Below, piece by piece: positions 59,362 to 64,000 of a DNA stretch of 64,000 nt. Each line of letters begins with the position of its first letter. The stretch's first letter is position 1. The position numbers and the translations under genes were made by a program. The notes under the pieces were generated by a model. The model saw nothing but the letters and a program-made list of their open reading frames with translations. It was not told the DNA's origin and did not search any database. Origin of the DNA: JAWKXU01 sp964468045 (GTDB lineage: Bacteria; Pseudomonadota; Alphaproteobacteria; Sphingomonadales; Sphingomonadaceae); assembly GCA_964468045.1 (NCBI GenBank), contig CAYXTO010000006.1, positions 62,001 to 126,000 on the forward strand, written 5' to 3'.

Positions 59362-60072
59362 GTGCAGTTTCACAACACCTATCTCCAGAAGCGCCACTCG
59401 GGCATGTCCTATCGCGATTTCCAGCGGCTCTGGCGCTCGCATGGCGATTACGCCGCCAGCGTCCCCGCCTTCTGGGACAATGTCGAGCGCTACATCCAGA
59501 ACGACCCGGTCGAGGAGCCGGCGGGCATCCCCGGCGTTTCGACCGAATTCGATGCCGTGGGCGAAATCTACTACACTAGCTACGAAACCTGGGTCTCGAT
59601 GCGCGACGTGATGTGGAACGAGATCAAGCCGGACGAGCAGCGCGTGTTCGCCGGGCCGCCGACCGCCGTCAGGGGTGACCGCACGGTCCACCAGCAGCCG
59701 GAAGGCCTCCACAAGCTGTTCACCTTCGCCAGCTTCAAGGACGAGGACGCGCGAGCGGATGGCGCGCGCCTGCTGGCCGATCATGCGGCCGCGACGCTGG
59801 CCCTGCCCGCTTTCGGCGGGCAGCTTGCCGGCTTCACCGTCACCACCGCGCGCCAGGCGCCCGCGGATTCGGGCATGGCCTCGGTCCCGCAGACCTCATC
59901 CAACCGCGACGTGCTCTTCATCCATCATTTCATGACGGAAGAGGGGGCCCGGGGCGCGCTGCGAAGTGCCGACTACCTGCGGCTGCAAACGCGGGAAGAG
60001 CGCTTTCTCGACTGGGATTCACGGATCGTGATCCTCACCCGGGGCTGGATCTTCAAAGGCGATAACGGCTGA
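59362..60072 (+). CDS. EthD-domain protein
   Basis: A 236-residue protein that seems to contain two ferredoxin-like halves. The EthD segment is QKRHSGMSYRDFQRLWRSHG (residues about 9-28) with HGDYAASVPAFWDNVERYIQN next; the second half has LFTFASFKDEDARADGARLL and DVLFIHHFMTEEGA. The start is GTG after GGCGAGGATCC. EthD proteins accompany alkane/ether-degrading oxygenases. Here it is followed 17 bases later by a luciferase-like monooxygenase gene, so a catabolic role is likely. Confidence 0.75.
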   Translation: MQFHNTYLQKRHSGMSYRDFQRLWRSHGDYAASVPAFWDNVERYIQNDPVEEPAGIPGVSTEFDAVGEIYYTSYETWVSMRDVMWNEIKPDEQRVFAGPPTAVRGDRTVHQQPEGLHKLFTFASFKDEDARADGARLLADHAAATLALPAFGGQLAGFTVTTARQAPADSGMASVPQTSSNRDVLFIHHFMTEEGARGALRSADYLRLQTREERFLDWDSRIVILTRGWIFKGDNG

Positions 60073-60089
60073 TTTCAAAGGATTGTCAC

Positions 60090-61193
60090 ATGGAAATCTT
60101 CTACACTCCCCTCTGGCAGGATTCCGGGGCGCAGCGCCCGACGCGGCAGTTCGTTCAGGACGAGCTGTGGCTGATGGAACAGCTCGAGGACCTGGGCTTC
60201 GACGCCTGCTGCTCTCCCGAGCACCATTTCGACATCGACTATTCCGCCTGCCCGGACAATTTCCTGCCGCTGGCCTATCTCGCCGGCAAGACCACCCGCT
60301 TGAAGCTGTGCCTCGCCGCCGTGATCCTGCCCTGGAACGATCCCCTGCGCGCTGCCGAAAAGCTGGCCTTCCTCGACCATCTCAGCAACGGCCGCTGCAT
60401 GCCCGGCTTCGGGCGCGGCCTGGCGCGAATGGAATATGAGCTGCTGGGCATCGACATGAACGAATCGCGGGACCGGTTCGACGAAGCGGTGGTGATGGTG
60501 CTGGATGCCTTGAAAACCGGCACGATCGAAGGCCAAGGGCCCTATTACAAGCAGCCGCGCGCGCCGATCCACCCCGCTCCGCGCCCCGAACTCGCGGAGA
60601 ATTTCTGCGCGGTCGGCATGTCGCCGGATTCCGCCGCGATGGCGGGCCGGATCGGGGGCAAGATCCTCAGCTTCGTCAATCGGCCGTTGCCCGACATGAT
60701 GCCGCTGTTTGACGCCTATGCGCAGGCGCTGCGCACGCACCATCCGGACAAGACCCCGCATTACATCATGGCGGATTTCTTCATGGTCCGGGAAAGCGCG
60801 GACGAAGCGCTCGACCTCGCGATGAAATATGTGGTGGAATATTTCCACACGGTCGTCCGCCATTACGAAATGACCGGCGAGCATTTCGACCAGGCCAAGG
60901 GTTATGCCTCCTACGCCGAGGCGGCTTCCGCCCTGCGCGAATCCGGGGCGGACGCGGCGGCGGAAGCCTATGTGAAGGCGCAGGTCGGCATCGGCACCCC
61001 GGCCCAGATCCTCGGGAATATCGAGGAGCGCATCCGCGTGATCGGCCCGGAGATCAGCCTGGCCGGGTGCTTCTACTACAGCGGCATGCCGCGCGAACTG
61101 GCGCAGGAATCCCTGCAATTGTTCAGCCGGAAGGTGATCCGCGAGGCCAAGGGCATGGCCGGCGCGGCCAAGGCCACCACAGTGCCGGCCTGA
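60090..61193 (+). CDS. Luciferase-like (LLM) flavin-dependent monooxygenase
   Basis: A 367-residue FMN-dependent TIM-barrel enzyme of the bacterial luciferase superfamily. Typical segments are LGFDACCSPEHHFDIDYSAC (near residue 33), TTRLKLCLAAVILPWNDPLR, SNGRCMPGFGRGLARMEYEL (near 100) and GKILSFVNRPLPDM (near 190). It needs reduced flavin from a separate reductase not seen nearby. Second gene after the EthD-like protein. Its substrate cannot be told. Confidence 0.9.
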   Translation: MEIFYTPLWQDSGAQRPTRQFVQDELWLMEQLEDLGFDACCSPEHHFDIDYSACPDNFLPLAYLAGKTTRLKLCLAAVILPWNDPLRAAEKLAFLDHLSNGRCMPGFGRGLARMEYELLGIDMNESRDRFDEAVVMVLDALKTGTIEGQGPYYKQPRAPIHPAPRPELAENFCAVGMSPDSAAMAGRIGGKILSFVNRPLPDMMPLFDAYAQALRTHHPDKTPHYIMADFFMVRESADEALDLAMKYVVEYFHTVVRHYEMTGEHFDQAKGYASYAEAASALRESGADAAAEAYVKAQVGIGTPAQILGNIEERIRVIGPEISLAGCFYYSGMPRELAQESLQLFSRKVIREAKGMAGAAKATTVPA

Positions 61194-61367
61194 ACGCAGC
61201 TCTCACGATCGGACGAGGGGGCGGGCGGATCGCGCATTCCGCCCGCCCCCCTCGCCATGTCCCCCCGCCGGCAAAGCGCTGGCGTGTTGGGCAGCGATGC
61301 CATATGTCGCGCTCATGAAGGCGCGCCAGGAAGCGGACGCCGGACTAATATCTCGAGGGGACACAGC

Positions 61368-61721
61368 ATGACCAGCAGCACGATCCGGCAGGGATTCTTC
61401 ATCCTGATCGGCATTGCCGCCCTTTTCCTGACATGGCCCTATGCCATCCAGTGGATCCAGGCCGGCGGCAATATCCTGAACCCGGTCGCCTTCTTCGCCG
61501 ACGCGATCAATGCGGGCGGCACCGCCGCATTCCTGACCTTCGATCTGCTGGTCGTCTGGATCGTCTTCATGGTCTGGGTGGTGGGCGATGCCGCCAAGGT
61601 CGGCCTCGGCGCCAGGACCGGCTGGATCTTCGTCGCGCTCTCTTTCATCGGCGTGTCGATGGCCTTCCCGTTCTATCTGGTCTATCGCGAGCGCTTCCTC
61701 GCCCGGCAGACGCAAGGCTGA
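61368..61721 (+). CDS. DUF2834 membrane protein
   Basis: A 117-residue protein with three membrane segments (GFFILIGIAALFLTWPYAI, AFLTFDLLVVWIVFMVWVVG, IFVALSFIGVSMAFPFYLVY), the layout of the DUF2834 family. CGAGGGGACACAGC precedes the ATG. It lies 174 bases after the luciferase-like gene and may belong to the same regulon; its role is unknown. Convergent with the dual-winged-helix regulator. Confidence 0.8.
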   Translation: MTSSTIRQGFFILIGIAALFLTWPYAIQWIQAGGNILNPVAFFADAINAGGTAAFLTFDLLVVWIVFMVWVVGDAAKVGLGARTGWIFVALSFIGVSMAFPFYLVYRERFLARQTQG

Positions 61722-61766
61722 GCCTCGAGATCGGGGGCGCCGGCCCGGCCGCCCCCTCTGCGCCGC

Positions 61767-62423
61767 TCAATTGACCAGCAGCCCCAGGTCGACGATCTGC
61801 CGGTGCGCCCGGTCCAGCACCGCGCGGACATGATCGGACAGCGCGTAGATCTTCGACCTGCTGTCGCTGGCATCCGCAGTGCAGGTCAGTATGCCCATGT
61901 CGGCCAGCCGCTTGAGCGTGTAATAGAACGATGTGCTGGAGTATTTTCCGGAGTTGAAGATATCGACCGCCCTCGCCTCGGCCATCTCGTAGAGATGGAT
62001 CACGATGCAGAACTCGATCGAGTAATACCGGATGTTCAGGCTTTGCTCGATCAGGCCGACATGCGCGTATATCGGGGCGCTTTCACGATCATTTTCCGCA
62101 AACAGCCTCGATCGCATCCTGCGGTCGATCGATAGATAGGCGGAGCTGATCAGAAGGCGCGTCTGATCGCTGAGGCGATAGCGGCGCAGCGGCTGGGTGC
62201 TGGGCAAGGGGCGCGAACGGACGATTCCCGACCGCTTCAGATCCTGCAAGGAGGCGAAGAAGGTGGAGCTGGCCAGCGGGCAATTTGCCAGGATCGACGT
62301 GGAAGACGCCTCATCGTTCTCATAGATATAAGATATTATGGAATATTTTTTCGAATAGACGCGCAGCTTGGTCGATCGCTCGACCTCGCCGATGATCTGC
62401 GCCATGTTGTGATTCATCATCAT
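61767..62423 (-). CDS. Regulator with two tandem winged-helix (MarR-like) domains
   Basis: A 218-residue protein with an internal duplication. Residues about 25-95 (SIISYIYENDEASSTSILAN, then FFASLQDLKRSGIV) and about 140-215 (CIVIHLYEMAEARAVDIFNS, then FYYTLKRLADMGIL) each have the helix-turn-helix-wing layout. Such a single chain could bind DNA as a pseudo-dimer. Three consecutive ATG codons begin it; the first was used. Divergent from the zinc alcohol dehydrogenase gene (209-base gap), which it may control. Confidence 0.8.
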   Translation of the reverse strand: MMMNHNMAQIIGEVERSTKLRVYSKKYSIISYIYENDEASSTSILANCPLASSTFFASLQDLKRSGIVRSRPLPSTQPLRRYRLSDQTRLLISSAYLSIDRRMRSRLFAENDRESAPIYAHVGLIEQSLNIRYYSIEFCIVIHLYEMAEARAVDIFNSGKYSSTSFYYTLKRLADMGILTCTADASDSRSKIYALSDHVRAVLDRAHRQIVDLGLLVN

Positions 62424-62632
62424 ATCAGGCCTGAAGCCGCGGGTTCGTGTCGTGCCGCCGATTTCTCCACGTCCGGCGTGCCGATGCAATGCTAAAATTT
62501 AACGACGCTTTTCGGAGTTGCGGGATCCGGAGCACCATCCGCATAGTGCCATCCATACGAGCCGCTGCAGCCAATGGAAGCCCGGAAAGGGTTCGTGCTG
62601 CGACCGGTCCTCAGCGCTCGGGAGAGGATGCC

Positions 62633-63688
62633 ATGAAAGGACTTATTTTCCACGGAAAGCGGGATATCCGCTACGAGAGCCTAGACGATCCGGGTCTCGA
62701 AGATGATCGGGATGCGCTGGTCCGCGCCGTCGCCTGCGGCATCTGCGGCAGCGACCTCCACCTCTATCACGACGATTTCGCGGAGATCGGCGAGGGCTTC
62801 GAGCTCGGCAAGGGTTTCTGCGTCGGCCATGAGGCCGTCGGCAAGGTGGTCGAAACCGGCAAGGGCGTCACCAACCTGAAGGTCGGCGACACGGTGATGC
62901 TGGCGGCCATGACCGGCTGCGGCAATTGTCGCCCCTGCCTGCGCGGCGAAAGCAAGCAGTGCGAAAACGGCGGCTGGAACGTGTACGGCTTCGGCATCGG
63001 CCTGGGCGGCTGTCAGGCCGAGCTGATCCGCGTGCCCGCCGTCGACTACAACGCCGCGCGCCTGCCCGAAGGCGTCACGGTGGATCAGGGCATCCTGCTG
63101 ACCGACAACCTCTCGACCGCATATGGCGCGGCGCTGGGCGCCGAGATCAGGCCCGGCAGAAGCGTCGCCGTGATCGGCCTCGGGCCGATCGGCCTGATGG
63201 CGGTGGAGCTGGCCATGGTGATGGGCGCATCCGTGGTCTATGCGATCGATCCCGTGGCCGAGCGACGCCAATGCGCCGCGGAAATGGGCGCGGTTCCGGT
63301 CTGGGGGGAGGATGTGGCCGCGCATCTGCGCGAGGAAACGCACGGCAGGATGATCGACTGCATCATCGAGGCCGTCGGCGGGGACAGGACCATGGAGGTC
63401 GCGCTCTCGCTGGTCGGCGTCAACGGCAATATTTCCATCCTGGGCGTGAACAATTCGATGAATTTCAAGATTCCACGCCAGGTTTTCGTCAACAACGCCA
63501 CCATACGCGGCAATTTCGTGACCGAGGTACACAAGCACTGGCCCGCGCTGGTGCCGATGCTGCAATCCGGACGGCTGCGGCCCGAGCGCTTCATAACGGA
63601 GCGCATGCCCTTGTCGGAAGGGCCGGAAGGCTATCGCAAGTTCGATGAGCGCAAGGGCGGCACGCTCAAGGCGATACTCTACACCTGA
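62633..63688 (+). CDS. Zinc-dependent medium-chain alcohol dehydrogenase
   Basis: A 351-residue enzyme of the threonine/sorbitol-dehydrogenase type. The catalytic zinc site is CGICGSD (near residue 37) and GHEAVGKVVETGKGV (near 65). The structural zinc cysteines are in CGNCRPCLRGESKQC (near 94). The nucleotide-binding motif VAVIGLGPIGLMAVELAMVM follows near 178. GGGAGAGGATGCC precedes the ATG. A polyol, diol or similar alcohol is the probable substrate. A second oxidoreductase (SDR) follows 55 bases later. Confidence 0.93.
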   Translation: MKGLIFHGKRDIRYESLDDPGLEDDRDALVRAVACGICGSDLHLYHDDFAEIGEGFELGKGFCVGHEAVGKVVETGKGVTNLKVGDTVMLAAMTGCGNCRPCLRGESKQCENGGWNVYGFGIGLGGCQAELIRVPAVDYNAARLPEGVTVDQGILLTDNLSTAYGAALGAEIRPGRSVAVIGLGPIGLMAVELAMVMGASVVYAIDPVAERRQCAAEMGAVPVWGEDVAAHLREETHGRMIDCIIEAVGGDRTMEVALSLVGVNGNISILGVNNSMNFKIPRQVFVNNATIRGNFVTEVHKHWPALVPMLQSGRLRPERFITERMPLSEGPEGYRKFDERKGGTLKAILYT

Positions 63689-63743
63689 CCCGCGCCAACC
63701 GGATAGCGCGGATCGGGCGCAACAAGCGAGGAGAAAAGCCGCG

Positions 63744-64000
63744 ATGCTCGACGGCAAGGTAGTGATAGTGACAGGCGGCGCGCGCGGCATCGGCAGGAGC
63801 TGCGTCGAGATATTCGCCGCGGACGGCGCGAAAGTGATCTTCAGCGATCTGTCCGAGGAAAACGGCCGCGCCGCGGAAGCGGAAATCGCCGGCCAGGGCG
63901 GCGAGGCGGTGTTCGTCCAGGGCAATATGGCGCAGGAGGAGGACGTCATCCGCATGGTGGATACCGCCCTCTCCACCTTCGGCCGGCTGGACGGGGCGGT
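63744..64000 (+). CDS. SDR-family dehydrogenase, C-terminus off the window
   Basis: The visible 85 residues start MLDGKVVIVTGGARGIGRSC with the classical TGxxxGIG cofactor motif, DLSEENGRAAEAEIAGQGG, and a DxxD-like segment before the cut edge. GCGAGGAGAAAAGCCGCG is the ribosome-binding region. It is downstream of the zinc alcohol dehydrogenase on the same strand, so the two likely act in one oxidation pathway. The active-site part is not visible. Confidence 0.9.
   Translation, partial: MLDGKVVIVTGGARGIGRSCVEIFAADGAKVIFSDLSEENGRAAEAEIAGQGGEAVFVQGNMAQEEDVIRMVDTALSTFGRLDGA

Noticed and set aside
1..64000. Search by eye for tRNA/rRNA genes, insertion sequences, phage genes and CRISPR arrays
   Set aside because: No cloverleaf-type T-loop motifs, transposase-like proteins, integrases or regularly spaced repeats were seen.

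Overview
The window comes from a high-GC alphaproteobacterium, most likely order Sphingomonadales (Erythrobacteraceae or Sphingomonadaceae). Pointers are the MipZ division ATPase, the tonB-exbB-exbD-exbD cluster, a petABC operon, a fused haem-copper oxidase I+III subunit, and nine promoter-like sites of the alphaproteobacterial general-stress-sigma (EcfG) type. No tRNA, rRNA, insertion sequence or CRISPR array was seen. About 65 real genes are packed tightly on both strands; both edge genes (pheT on the left, an SDR dehydrogenase on the right) are cut by the window.

0-9 kb, mostly minus strand, is housekeeping: rpmI-rplT (with a clear terminator), an AraC-type regulator placed directly before pheS-pheT, an inositol-monophosphatase-type phosphatase overlapping prs, and hom followed by glpX. 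9-13 kb holds a secreted protein of unknown function and the tonB-exbB-exbD-exbD energy-transduction operon. 13-23 kb holds an Lhr-type helicase, a DUF2059-like secreted protein, an MgtC/DUF4010 membrane protein, a translationally coupled mipZ / J-domain / phosphohexomutase run, panC, and a lone CsgG-like secreted protein. Two copies of a structured 71-72 base element sit exactly at the stop codons of two unrelated minus-strand genes (9.0 and 18.0 kb).

24-42 kb is an accessory region with a stress-response character: small hydrophilic proteins, a DUF3175 protein, an MscS channel, a protein-repair methyltransferase fused to an erythromycin-esterase-like domain, SDR oxidoreductases, a GH130-like glycosidase, a DUF6766 membrane protein overlapping an unrecognised 732-residue protein, a frameshifted BaeRF-type gene and a Ca2+/cation antiporter. 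Candidate EcfG boxes (GGAAC, 16 bases, CGTT-like) precede many of these genes, two of them perfect, so the region may be a physical cluster of general-stress-response genes. Inside it lies a type III polyketide synthase cluster: PKS and a flavin oxidoreductase, with a methyltransferase running towards them on the other strand.

42-50 kb is a respiratory cluster: haem-copper oxidase subunit II with a cytochrome c domain, fused subunits I+III, single- and di-haem cytochromes c, a b561-type cytochrome, a CtaG-type assembly factor, a PQQ-type sugar dehydrogenase lipoprotein and small membrane proteins. 50-57 kb has apt, petABC, pgeF and pepN. 57-64 kb has an SDR-type protein coupled to a small GNAT protein, then a probable catabolic/redox locus: TetR regulator, EthD-like protein, luciferase-like monooxygenase, DUF2834 protein, a regulator with two winged-helix domains, a zinc alcohol dehydrogenase and an SDR.
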